From contig CAZQLE010000089.1 of assembly GCA_964593905.1 (NCBI GenBank), positions 1-14,633 of the forward strand: a stretch of DNA of 14,633 nt, in the 5' to 3' direction. This DNA comes from CAZQLE01 sp964593905. GTDB taxonomy: Bacteria; Chloroflexota; Anaerolineae; Anaerolineales; Anaerolineaceae. A program made the position numbers and the translations under genes. The notes under the pieces are model-generated. The model was not told the origin of the DNA and did not search any database. It saw only the letters and a list, made by a program, of their open reading frames with translations. Within the stretch, counting starts at the first letter, position 1. Each line of letters starts with the position of its first letter. Positions 7,007 through 14,039 of the stretch are shown piece by piece.

Positions 7007-7750
7007 GTGGGTGTGTTTGATATTGATATCAGTAATTACAACGAGATGCTTCGTTATGAACGCGATATGGATTATCTGCGTGTGCTGTCGCAGTGGGTGG
7101 TAAACACCGACCGGCAGGTGGAAATTTACGGTTTTGAAGACCCGATCGAGTATGTTTTCAATCTGGTCGGGTTTTATTCGCGCGAATTTGCCGAAGATAT
7201 TCATAAACAGGGCCAGGTGCTGCCGCAGACCACCAACCGCATGAAAAGCGGGCTGGATACGCTGCTGCCGCTGCTGGGCATTACAGATGATGACCTGACC
7301 ACCGCGCGCGAGAACCAGTTGTATAAAAACAGCGGTTTCTGGGAGATGCGCCGTTTTCTGGGTCCGCTGGTCAGCCTGGCCGAAGACGTGAAAAAAGACG
7401 GCATTACCAATATTGTCTCGGTGGCCGTATCGGGCTGTGTGATCGCCGATTATATCGGCCTGCTGCTGGAGAATATGAATTACCCCATCCCGGTGGATCA
7501 CATGTTGCTGGCCCGCCAGGGCACTCTGCCGGTGGCGGGGGTGCTTTCGAGCGGCGTGCGCCTGGGCGAACGGGTGTTGATTGTGGATGATGCGGTCTGG
7601 GAAGCGCGCACCCTGCCGGTGGTGGTGAAAAAACTGCGGGCGGTCAACCCGGCCAGTGAACTGCGTTTCTGTGCGCTGGATACCGACCCGCGGGTGGATA
7701 TCTTGCAGCTTTTCCCCGAAATTGCTTATGAGTATACGCTGGAAGAATAA
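7007..7750 (+). CDS. Phosphoribosyltransferase-like protein, function unknown
   Basis: This protein of about 247 aa has a helical, acidic N-terminal half (1-130) that I do not recognise, and a C-terminal half with the order of a type I PRTase fold. SVAVSGCVIADYIG (138-151) takes the place of the pyrophosphate-binding loop, ARQGT (169-173) follows, and VLIVDDAVWEART (190-202) corresponds to the PRPP-binding strand-loop with its two acidic residues, D194 and D195. The usual T-G-x-T after the acidic pair is replaced by W-E-A-R-T, so catalysis on PRPP is not assured. Start choice is weak: GTG at 7007 lies 2 nt after the aldolase stop, and GTG at 7013 and ATG at 7046 are alternatives. It sits between the aldolase and the MBL-fold hydrolase (21-nt gap), suggesting a shared pathway. 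Confidence 0.65.
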   Translation: MGVFDIDISNYNEMLRYERDMDYLRVLSQWVVNTDRQVEIYGFEDPIEYVFNLVGFYSREFAEDIHKQGQVLPQTTNRMKSGLDTLLPLLGITDDDLTTARENQLYKNSGFWEMRRFLGPLVSLAEDVKKDGITNIVSVAVSGCVIADYIGLLLENMNYPIPVDHMLLARQGTLPVAGVLSSGVRLGERVLIVDDAVWEARTLPVVVKKLRAVNPASELRFCALDTDPRVDILQLFPEIAYEYTLEE

Positions 7751-7771
7751 AAACAGCGGATTGTACCGCAT

Positions 7772-8506
7772 ATGAAGATCATTCCCATTTCACTGAGCCT
7801 GACACAAATCTATTTGCTGCCCTGCAGCGGCGGCTATTTGCAAATTGATACCGGTTATGAATGCGATTATCCGCGTTACCGGCGGGAACTGAAGCGGGCC
7901 GGGATTGCGATTGAGCAGATCAAATATGTTCTGTTGACCCACCACCACGACGATCACGCCGGCTTTCTTAACCTGCTGACACAGGATGCCGAAGTGGTCA
8001 TCATTGCCCATGAACAGGCCGAAACGCTGCTGAAAACCGGCCAAAATGATAAGACCCGCGGCGGCGGGTATGTTAATGGACTGGTGAAATTTTTAGCCGG
8101 GCTGAAAATGCGCCTCGACCCGCACTGGACGTTAAGCTACCCGCCTTTTACCCTGCGTCTGCAAGACCGGCGGGTGGCCGGCGACGATGACCGGCTGCTG
8201 CGCGAAGTGGGTGTGGCGGGAAAAATTTTGTATACCCCCGGCCACTGTGTTGACCATCTCACACTGATCCTGGATGACGGGAGCACTTTTTGCGGTGATG
8301 CCGCAGCCAGCTTTCTGTTGTGGGCGGGCACCCATTACTGCGCCATTTTTATGACCGAGATGGAAACCGCCTATAAAAGCTGGGCGCATATGCTGGCTGC
8401 CGGTGCAAGGACGATATATCCTGCGCACGGCCGCCCGTTTACCGCCCAAAAGCTGCGCCGCAACATGGGCCGAATTGAAACCGCAGCGCTGGCCCGCTTC
8501 TTCTGA
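7772..8506 (+). CDS. Metallo-beta-lactamase-fold hydrolase
   Basis: This 244-aa protein has the full MBL metal-binding set. THHHDDHAG (56-64) contains the HxHxDH core (H57/H59/D61/H62), TPGHCVDH (155-162) gives H158, GDAAAS (175-180) gives D176, and YPAHGRPF (216-223) gives H219. The short segment before the fold (YLLPCSGGYLQIDTG) is the usual N-terminal beta hairpin with the Asp of the first motif. Such enzymes hydrolyse thioesters, lactones or phosphodiesters using two metal ions; the substrate is unknown. There is no signal peptide, so it is probably cytoplasmic. It begins 21 nt after the PRTase-like stop, and the spacing suggests it ends the three-gene run that starts with the aldolase. 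A weak hairpin lies about 80 nt downstream. Confidence 0.92.
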   Translation: MKIIPISLSLTQIYLLPCSGGYLQIDTGYECDYPRYRRELKRAGIAIEQIKYVLLTHHHDDHAGFLNLLTQDAEVVIIAHEQAETLLKTGQNDKTRGGGYVNGLVKFLAGLKMRLDPHWTLSYPPFTLRLQDRRVAGDDDRLLREVGVAGKILYTPGHCVDHLTLILDDGSTFCGDAAASFLLWAGTHYCAIFMTEMETAYKSWAHMLAAGARTIYPAHGRPFTAQKLRRNMGRIETAALARFF

Positions 8507-8588
8507 GAAAACAAAACCAATGCACACCGGACCATTTACACTGGGCAGGCACGCTTCACCATCCCGGGCACATGCGGCGCCCTGTTTT

Positions 8589-8610
8589 CGTCTGACTCCA
8601 GACGGGTTTT
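8589..8610 (+). terminator. Weak possible terminator after the MBL-fold gene
   Basis: CGTCTG (8589-8594) pairs with CAGACG (8599-8604) around ACTC, followed by GGTTTT. The stem is only 6 bp and the T-run is interrupted, so this is a marginal candidate. It would separate the aldolase run from the CPBP gene. The rest of the 8507-8703 gap holds nothing else I can identify. Confidence 0.35.
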
Positions 8611-8703
8611 AGCCGCAACTTCGCTGCCGCCAGCGCGTAAGCATGATTGGATGGAGCAATTCACTTTCCTGCATTCTCATAAATTCTATAAGGGACTGAC
8701 CCT

Positions 8704-9546
8704 ATGAACGCGAAACGTACCCCGATTAAGGAAGCTGCGGCTTTCTTTGCCCTCACACTGGGACTGGTTTACCTGGTGTGCTGGGGCCCGCTGGTGTTAT
8801 TCAAAATTCCCGCCATCAGTTTTGTAGAGGATACGATGGGCCCACCCTGGGCGATTGGTTTATTTATGCTGGGCGGTTTCACCCCTTTGCTGGCGGCGTT
8901 GTTTTTAACCGCGCTGTGGGAAGGCCGCACCGGGCTGCGGCGGATGGCCCGCCGGATGCTGCAGTTTAAGATCGGCTGGCGCTGGTATCTGGCGGCGGTG
9001 GGGTTGGTCGCGGCGACCACCCTCTTTCAGATTTTGACCCAGCGGCTGCTGGGTCACCGTTTTGAATTGAGCCTGTTTGTCACGCAGTTGGGCAGCTTTT
9101 TGCCGCTGCTGGTTATTGGACCGCTGTCGGAGGAACTGGGCTGGCGCGGTTATGCGCTGGACCGGCTGCAAACCCGTTGGAATGCGCTGACTTCTTCGCT
9201 GCTGGTGGGCGCCGCCTGGGGATTGTGGCATTTGCCCTTGTTTCACCTGGTGGGCACCTCACAACACGAGCTGGCCATTCCTTTCACCGGCTTTTTGGGC
9301 GCGACGCTGGCGCTCTCGGTGCTGTTTACCTGGCTGCATAACAACACCGGTGGCAGCATCTGGACGGCGATTTTCTTTCACTGGGTCTATACCTGTGCAG
9401 CCCAGGTGATGGCCAGCGGGGTGACGCGTTCGCCATTGTATAATTGGTTGGAGTACCTGCCTTTTCTTCTCGCCGCACTGCTGGTTGCGGCTGTTTGGGG
9501 GCCAAAAACGCTGGCGCGCAGCCGGCCGATACCGGGTTTGCAATGA
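8704..9546 (+). CDS. CPBP-family intramembrane metalloprotease
   Basis: This 280-aa polytopic membrane protein has about seven to eight hydrophobic segments. Motif 1 is SEELGWRG (142-149), giving EExxxR as E143/E144/R148. Motif 2 is WGLWH (172-176), with metal-binding H176. The C-terminal motif is FFHWVYT (224-230), with H226. These are the marks of the CAAX protease/bacteriocin-processing (CPBP, Abi) family, glutamate-type intramembrane proteases of the cytoplasmic membrane. In the last motif (HxxxN/D) the final residue is T230 instead of Asn or Asp, which could affect the active site. The ATG at 8704 is preceded by AAGGGAC. Its substrate is unknown; no bacteriocin gene is nearby. The VOC gene follows after 11 nt and is probably cotranscribed. 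Confidence 0.9.
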   Translation: MNAKRTPIKEAAAFFALTLGLVYLVCWGPLVLFKIPAISFVEDTMGPPWAIGLFMLGGFTPLLAALFLTALWEGRTGLRRMARRMLQFKIGWRWYLAAVGLVAATTLFQILTQRLLGHRFELSLFVTQLGSFLPLLVIGPLSEELGWRGYALDRLQTRWNALTSSLLVGAAWGLWHLPLFHLVGTSQHELAIPFTGFLGATLALSVLFTWLHNNTGGSIWTAIFFHWVYTCAAQVMASGVTRSPLYNWLEYLPFLLAALLVAAVWGPKTLARSRPIPGLQ

Positions 9547-9557
9547 GGGAGCCAATC

Positions 9558-9968
9558 ATGAAACAGGTTTTGCACAGTCTGGCGATTGTGGTGCATGATT
9601 ATGATGAAGCCATTGCGTTTTATACCCAAAAACTGGGTTTTGACCTGCTGGAAGATACGCCCCTGGATGGGGATAAACGCTGGGTGGCGGTTGCCCCGGC
9701 GGGGGCAGGTAAGGAAGGGGCGGCGCTGGTGCTGGCCCGTGCGGCCAACCCGCAGCAAGAGAACCGGGTTGGCGATCAGACCGGCGGAAGGGTCTTCTTG
9801 TTTTTGCACACAGATGATTTCTGGCGTGATTATGAGACCTACCGCGCCCGCGGGGTGGAATTTGAAGAGACCCCGCGCAGCGAACCGCATGGGGTGGTGG
9901 CCGTATTCCGCGACCTGTACGGCAATCGCTGGGATCTGATCCAGCGCAGGGCGGAGCGGGTGGAATAA
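9558..9968 (+). CDS. VOC-superfamily (glyoxalase/bleomycin-resistance-like) protein
   Basis: This 136-aa protein has two paired beta-alpha-beta-beta-beta modules, as in the vicinal oxygen chelate fold. HSLAIVVHDYDEAIAFYTQKLGF (6-28) is the first module, RVFLFLHTDDF (78-88) starts the second, and FRDLYGNRWDL (117-127) is the usual F-x-D-x-x-G-N-x-x-E/D-L close. H6, H84 and D126 are candidate metal ligands; D126 stands where glutamate is usual. Members act as glyoxalases, dioxygenases or small-molecule-binding resistance proteins, and the specific role here is not evident. I start at the ATG at 9558 because GAGGGAG (9545-9551) lies 6 nt upstream; an ATG at 9543 overlapping the CPBP stop would add five residues. 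It faces the membrane protein gene at 10049 across an 80-nt gap with no clear terminator. Confidence 0.88.
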   Translation: MKQVLHSLAIVVHDYDEAIAFYTQKLGFDLLEDTPLDGDKRWVAVAPAGAGKEGAALVLARAANPQQENRVGDQTGGRVFLFLHTDDFWRDYETYRARGVEFEETPRSEPHGVVAVFRDLYGNRWDLIQRRAERVE

Positions 9969-10048
9969 ATAGCGGGGGAATGGTTTGACCCTTTTGATGC
10001 CTGGCCTGCTGCGGCGCTTATCTGGCCGGGGCACCGGCTGAATAAAAC

Positions 10049-11143
10049 CTATGCAGCAGGTGTTTGTGCCCCGGCTTTGCGGCGCAGCAGCCCCGTTGCC
10101 ACAGGCAGGCACAACACCAGCATGAAGAAGGCCGCAAAAGCCAGCGGTTCGAGGGTATAGCGCCAGTGTTTGGCCGAGTTAACGGCCACCTCATAGGCCT
10201 GGCTGGGGGCGAGGCGGTAAATGCCCGCTGCGAGCAGCGCCTGTGCCAGAAAAACCGCTTCACACAGCACCGCCAGGCGTACAAAGGGTTGCTTCATGCG
10301 AAAGTACAGCCACGCCCCGCCGGTTAACACCAGCGCGCCGGGCAGTTGGAACCACTGCAAGCCGTGGTAGGGATCGGTGCCCATCAGCGGCAGGGTCAGC
10401 AGCCCGCAGTACAGCAGCAGCGAGACCAGCGAACGGTCTTGGCGCAGGTGGTTATAAAAGGGCCGCAGCGCGGGCAGCCTTGCAGCCAGCAGCACCACCA
10501 GCCCGGTCAACAGCAGGGCCGGCAGCCAGATCAGACAGGCGCTGAGAAAAGTGTTGAGAAAGGGCAGTAAAAAGGCGCCTTCAGGCCAGCCGTAGAAGAG
10601 CCTGACCAGCACCCGGTAAAAGCCGCCCAACACGTCAGAGCCAAAGACGAACAGCAGGATGAGATTGATGGTGCCGATCCAGAATCCGAGGCCGGGCAGC
10701 GCCCAGAGCGGCAGATGCCTTCCCAGCCCGATCAGGGTGAACACCAGCAGCCCGACCAGCAAAAGGATGGCTGCCCCGCCGGCCAGGATGGACACTGCCG
10801 GAGTGGTGAAGGTGATGAAGCCCAACGACACAAACCACAGGTCGAACAAAAACGGCAGAAAAAAGACCAGACCCTTCCAACCGCTCAAATCATAGCCCGG
10901 ATCGGGTGCGAACATGGCAGGCCTCCTTTCGCGAAGCTGTTCTCTGCACAGTGCAGCGGGAAAATCACGCAATTCCCGCACGCCCAGACGAAAGACGCTC
11001 CACCCGCCTTGCCGCATAGCGGCTTGCAGCATCAGGTGAAAGACATCCCGCAGTTCCTGTGCATATTCTGCGCGGTAGCGCGGCGGGTAAAGCCGCAGCA
11101 GCCCGCAGTAAAGCGCTTCGAGCGTCTGCGCTGCGCGGTTCAT
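10049..11143 (-). CDS. Polytopic membrane protein paired with PadR regulator
   Basis: This 364-aa protein has a cytoplasmic N-terminal region (1-75) and then about eight hydrophobic segments (near 91-112, 118-140, 148-169, 197-221, 238-253, 266-282, 290-309 and 332-353). The N-terminus LLRLYPPRYRAEYAQELRD (15-33) follows the L-Y-P-x-R/F-R-x-E-Y-x-x-E-(M/L) pattern seen in membrane proteins encoded beside PadR regulators in several phyla. No transporter or enzyme motif is visible, so the function is unknown. The start overlaps the padR stop by 4 nt (the ATG at 11143 shares TGA with 11142-11140), so translation is likely coupled and the protein is probably under PadR control. Hydrophobic segments make the protein a plausible sensor or transport component; that is only inference. 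Confidence 0.75.
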   Translation of the reverse strand: MNRAAQTLEALYCGLLRLYPPRYRAEYAQELRDVFHLMLQAAMRQGGWSVFRLGVRELRDFPAALCREQLRERRPAMFAPDPGYDLSGWKGLVFFLPFLFDLWFVSLGFITFTTPAVSILAGGAAILLLVGLLVFTLIGLGRHLPLWALPGLGFWIGTINLILLFVFGSDVLGGFYRVLVRLFYGWPEGAFLLPFLNTFLSACLIWLPALLLTGLVVLLAARLPALRPFYNHLRQDRSLVSLLLYCGLLTLPLMGTDPYHGLQWFQLPGALVLTGGAWLYFRMKQPFVRLAVLCEAVFLAQALLAAGIYRLAPSQAYEVAVNSAKHWRYTLEPLAFAAFFMLVLCLPVATGLLRRKAGAQTPAA

Positions 11144-11493
11144 GGCTTTTCCCAGCTCAAGCGCTGCTGCCCCGCGTTTACCTGCTGGCGCAGCCGGGTC
11201 ATTTCCAATTCCAGAATGCGGCGGCCGTGCGCGGTAAGACCGTATGCCTTGCGAGGTAAGCCGGGGTTTTGGCCTTCTTCCTCGCCATTCTCCATGCGTT
11301 CGATCAACTGCCGGTCTTGCATGCGCACCAGGGCGGTATAGAGCGTGCTGGTGCTTAGTTTTACACCCCCGCCGCTTAGCTGGGCGACATCTTTTAAGAT
11401 GGCATAGCCGTGCTTTTTGCCGGCCGCCAGACTGACCAGAATATAAAAAGTGGCCTCACTAAGCGGTAAGAGAGAGGTGCTGCTGTCTTTCAT
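11140..11493 (-). CDS. PadR-family transcriptional regulator
   Basis: This 117-aa protein is a winged-helix regulator of the small PadR type. It has the LSEATFYILVSLAAGKKHGYAI opening (11-32), the recognition-helix region LSTSTLYTALVRMQDRQLI (46-64), and the wing RKAYGLTAHGRRIL (81-94). The C-terminal helix (95-112) would form the dimer. It has no visible ligand domain. I start at the ATG at 11493 (reverse), since the family begins a few residues before this motif; a longer in-frame reading to 11649 is not coding-like. The Shine-Dalgarno sequence is weak. It is cotranscribed with the membrane protein gene downstream. The AT-rich dyad at 11525-11547 could be its autoregulatory operator. Confidence 0.93.
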   Translation of the reverse strand: MKDSSTSLLPLSEATFYILVSLAAGKKHGYAILKDVAQLSGGGVKLSTSTLYTALVRMQDRQLIERMENGEEEGQNPGLPRKAYGLTAHGRRILELEMTRLRQQVNAGQQRLSWEKP

Positions 11494-11524
11494 CGGGTTT
11501 GCCTGGGTGTTATATTCCAATAGA

Positions 11525-11547
11525 TGATATATCGATAAATGTATATT
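11525..11547. promoter_or_regulatory. AT-rich dyad upstream of padR, candidate operator
   Basis: TATCGATA (11530-11537) is a perfect palindrome, and extended to 11527-11540 it keeps six of seven base pairs. GTATAT continues the AT-rich stretch to 11546. It lies about 35-55 nt before the padR start, where PadR regulators commonly bind AT-rich dyads to repress their own operon. It could overlap the padR promoter, which I cannot place precisely. Confidence 0.4.
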
Positions 11548-11741
11548 AGCGCGCCCTGTGGGCAGAGTCAAGCCCCCAATCGGGAGGCGTTCTTCACCGC
11601 AGGGTACGTCGATGGTCGTTGCGATCATTCGTGACTTTGCAGATGGCACCGGGTCTGAAACGGCAGGCTGTTGAGGGACGGTTTTTCGGGTAAGATAAGA
11701 GATGGAACGGGCATGAACGTGATTGTCAGCCGAGGTGTGAA
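11548..11741. other. Divergent region between padR and the DUF3795 gene
   Basis: No gene is evident here. A plausible plus-strand promoter for the DUF3795 gene is TTGAGG (11671-11676) with GATAAG (11694-11699) and a 17-nt spacer, each matching consensus at 4 of 6. GAGGTG at 11732-11737 is the likely ribosome-binding site of the gene at 11742. Confidence 0.35.
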
Positions 11742-12188
11742 ATGAACTGGTCTGTTGAACTGCTGGCGCCCTGCGGGATTAACTGCGCGGTGTGTTATGT
11801 GCATTTGAAGACAAAAAAACCCTGCCCCGGCTGCCGTTCGGGCGAGGCGGGTAAGCCGGAACACTGCCGGACCTGCCGGATTAAGGATTGCGCACTGGGC
11901 CGCGGGGTCGAATTTTGTTCGGATTGCAGCGAATATCCATGCAAAATCATTAAACGTCTGGACAAGAGCTATCGCCAGCGCTACCAATTCAGTCTGATTG
12001 AAAGCGCGCGGCGTCTTAAAGCAGACGGGGTTGAAATTTTTTTGCAGGACGAAGAAAGACGCTGGGTCTGTGGGTATTGCGGCGGTTTGATTTCACTGCA
12101 TGACCAGATTTGTTCAGAGTGCGGGATCGCGCCTGCGGTTATCTCTAATTTTTGCGAAGGGATGGAATTCAACCAGCTTGATCAATGA
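11742..12188 (+). CDS. DUF3795 cysteine-rich protein
   Basis: This 148-aa protein carries sixteen cysteines. The DUF3795 region opens with LAPCGINCAVCYVHLK (C11, C15, C18) and has CPGCR (C28, C31), CRTCRIKDC (C42, C45, C50) and FCSDCSEYPC (C59, C62, C67). It ends in KSYRQRY near 76-81. After a short linker comes an added zinc ribbon, CGYC at 110-113 and CSEC at 124-127. The domain's function is unknown; the cysteine spacing suggests bound zinc or iron-sulfur clusters, which the sequence alone cannot settle. The ATG at 11742 is preceded by GAGGTG at a short spacing. Its 3' end overlaps the next gene by about 11 nt, so the two are probably translated from one mRNA. Confidence 0.85.
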   Translation: MNWSVELLAPCGINCAVCYVHLKTKKPCPGCRSGEAGKPEHCRTCRIKDCALGRGVEFCSDCSEYPCKIIKRLDKSYRQRYQFSLIESARRLKADGVEIFLQDEERRWVCGYCGGLISLHDQICSECGIAPAVISNFCEGMEFNQLDQ

Positions 12189-13437
12189 TTTTTCTGAACT
12201 GCTTGGACGGGGGATTATTTCGGCGCGCACCGGGCGGAATGAAGACGCCCTGCGGTATTTAAGCCTGGCTGTGGAGATTAGCCCTGGTCATATTCGCGCC
12301 TGGTTGTGGCTGGCTGCTGCGGCTGAAACCTTGCCCGAAAAACGCCAGTACTTGCAGCGGGTGCTGCAAATTGACCCCCAGCACTTGATGGCAAGGGCGC
12401 TGCTGGGCCGTCTGGACCCCGCAACCGCAGACCGGGTACGGTCTGCGGCAGAGGTGGATGTGTTCCATTGTTCGCACTGTGGCGGCAAACAGCGCTTTGA
12501 CCCCGACCGGCTGGGTCTGGTGTGTGAATATTGCCGGCAAATTGAACGGCTGGATCATGAGCCCGAAGCAGCGCTGCCTGATGCGGCTGAGCTGGAACAA
12601 AAAATGAAAAACTGGTCGGTGTTTGACAACCGGGTGCTGTGTGAGGCCTGCGGTGCGCAGATCACCATTCCTTCAGATTCGTCGACCTGCACCTGCCCCT
12701 TTTGTGATTCAGAACACGTACTGGTTCAGCCTGCCACCCCAGACCTGATTGCCCCCATGGCGGTCATTCCCTTCCGCTTTCATGCCGGTGACCTGCAAAA
12801 GGCGGTTTCACACCGCTGGAACCTTGCGCCGGACGAGTTTCTCGATCTGGTTAATCGCCGTGAAATGACGTTGACCCCCATCTATCTGCCGTTCTGGTTT
12901 TTTAGCGGGCAGGTGCAAATATGCTGCATGCTTAATTACCGTGTCCCCGAACGGGAATATTCCAATACCGAGCGGATCATTCGCAAGCACGATAATTGGT
13001 CGGGAGAACGCAACTGGTTTGAAACCGAAGTGGAATATCTGTGGGTTTATGCCGGGCAGGCAGTGGCCGAAGCCGCGCTGAAACAAATCTTCCCCTTTGA
13101 AATGTCCGGGCTGCTCGATTACCGGCCCGAATTTCTGGCTGGCTGGCGCAGCGAATGTTATCAGATAGCACTGGAAGATGCCGGAATCACCGCCTATAAG
13201 CAAATGCGCGACACAGCCTTTCAGCGCGCTGCCCGGCGGTTGTTGTTTATAGAACCATCCAAAATGCTGCAAAATGATGTCTTGATTAACCGCAAGACAT
13301 TTCTACTGGCCTTGCTGCCGGTGTGGATCATCCGCCGCCGGTGGAAGGGTAAATGGATTCAGACATTGGTCAACGGACAGACCGGAAAAATTGCCGGACC
13401 GCAAAAACGCCGCTGGCTGGAGTTTTTGAACTGGTGA
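12178..13437 (+). CDS. TPR and double zinc-ribbon protein, function unknown
   Basis: This protein of about 419 aa starts with two to three tetratricopeptide-like helices (about 5-75: ALRYLSLAVEISPGHIRAWLWLA, then LQRVLQIDPQHLMARALLG). Two zinc ribbons follow, with C98/C101 and C116/C119 in the first and C155/C158 and C173/C176 in the second. The C-terminal two thirds resembles bacterial TFIIB-type zinc-ribbon proteins: VIPFRF with a following W, then TPIYLPFWFFSG, and near the C-terminus LLPVWIIRRRWKGKW with VNGQTGKIAG. These last motifs are a known signature of that family, whose role is not established. The TTG at 12178 is the best start in frame; upstream residues overlap the DUF3795 frame and are not TPR-like. 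It ends 6 nt before the convergent flavoprotein gene. Confidence 0.75.
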   Translation: MINDFSELLGRGIISARTGRNEDALRYLSLAVEISPGHIRAWLWLAAAAETLPEKRQYLQRVLQIDPQHLMARALLGRLDPATADRVRSAAEVDVFHCSHCGGKQRFDPDRLGLVCEYCRQIERLDHEPEAALPDAAELEQKMKNWSVFDNRVLCEACGAQITIPSDSSTCTCPFCDSEHVLVQPATPDLIAPMAVIPFRFHAGDLQKAVSHRWNLAPDEFLDLVNRREMTLTPIYLPFWFFSGQVQICCMLNYRVPEREYSNTERIIRKHDNWSGERNWFETEVEYLWVYAGQAVAEAALKQIFPFEMSGLLDYRPEFLAGWRSECYQIALEDAGITAYKQMRDTAFQRAARRLLFIEPSKMLQNDVLINRKTFLLALLPVWIIRRRWKGKWIQTLVNGQTGKIAGPQKRRWLEFLNW

Positions 13438-13443
13438 ACCGGG

Positions 13444-14019
13444 TTAGCGGGCGGTTTTTAGCTCCAGGTCTTCCAGCATCTGACGGGCAATCTGCTGGGC
13501 CTGGCCGCCCAACTCGCGCGGTGTGGTGCATTGTCCGGCTGCATAATGGCCCACCACACAACAATCAGCGTAATCCATCTGGCGGTCGAAGATCTGCTGC
13601 ACCAGATCGGCATTGGTTTCAAGCGGTCCGCCGCAAGTTACCAGCAGCAGGGTGTGTTTGCCAGCCAACAACGATGTTTTTTGGTTCTCTGCGTTCCATT
13701 TCACCAGGGCATACTGCCGGTCCATCAGGGTCTTCATCTGGGCGGTAAAATCCCACACATATACCGGTGAGGCATAGACAATGGCATCTGCGGCCAGCAT
13801 CTGCTCAAAGATGCCGCGGGCATCGTCTTTTTGCACGCACCCTGGTATCTCCAGATTATCCTGGCACGCATCGCAGCCCAGGCAGCCGTGAATGCTGTAA
13901 CCGGGGATGTGGATTCGTTCAATGCTGTGGCGCTGAGCAGCCAACGCTTCAAACGCGCTTAGTATGGTGTTGGTATTGCCTTTTTTTCGCGGGCTGCCTG
14001 CCAGGGTGAGGATGCGCAT
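13444..14019 (-). CDS. Flavodoxin-fold NAD(P)H-dependent oxidoreductase with Cys cluster
   Basis: This 191-aa protein has the FMN-binding start MRILTLAGSPRKKGNTNT (GSPR-x-x-GNT, 8-16) and the second flavin loop ASPVYVWDFTAQMKTLMDR (83-101). Between them lies C46-x2-C49-x2-C52-x8-C61, followed by V-x-K-DD. The cysteine arrangement resembles that of iron-sulfur flavoproteins (Isf), whose compact motif is CX2CX2CX4-7C, but the last spacing is one longer here. It probably transfers electrons in the cytoplasm using FMN and possibly a 4Fe-4S cluster; the partner is unknown. The ATG at 14019 (reverse) is preceded by GGAGT at good spacing. The upstream serine hydrolase gene ends 20 nt before, so they are likely cotranscribed. 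Confidence 0.88.
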   Translation of the reverse strand: MRILTLAGSPRKKGNTNTILSAFEALAAQRHSIERIHIPGYSIHGCLGCDACQDNLEIPGCVQKDDARGIFEQMLAADAIVYASPVYVWDFTAQMKTLMDRQYALVKWNAENQKTSLLAGKHTLLLVTCGGPLETNADLVQQIFDRQMDYADCCVVGHYAAGQCTTPRELGGQAQQIARQMLEDLELKTAR

Positions 14020-14039
14020 AGAGACTCCTTTTGTTATGT

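Noticed and set aside
6974..7771. Minus-strand frame of 265 codons opposite the PRTase-like gene
   Set aside because: It has high His, Gln and Arg content, no domain, and sits fully opposite a frame with PRTase motifs.
10025..10038. Hairpin GCCGG-GGCA-CCGGC between the VOC gene and the convergent membrane protein gene
   Set aside because: The stem is 5 bp and no T-tract follows on either strand, so I do not call a terminator.
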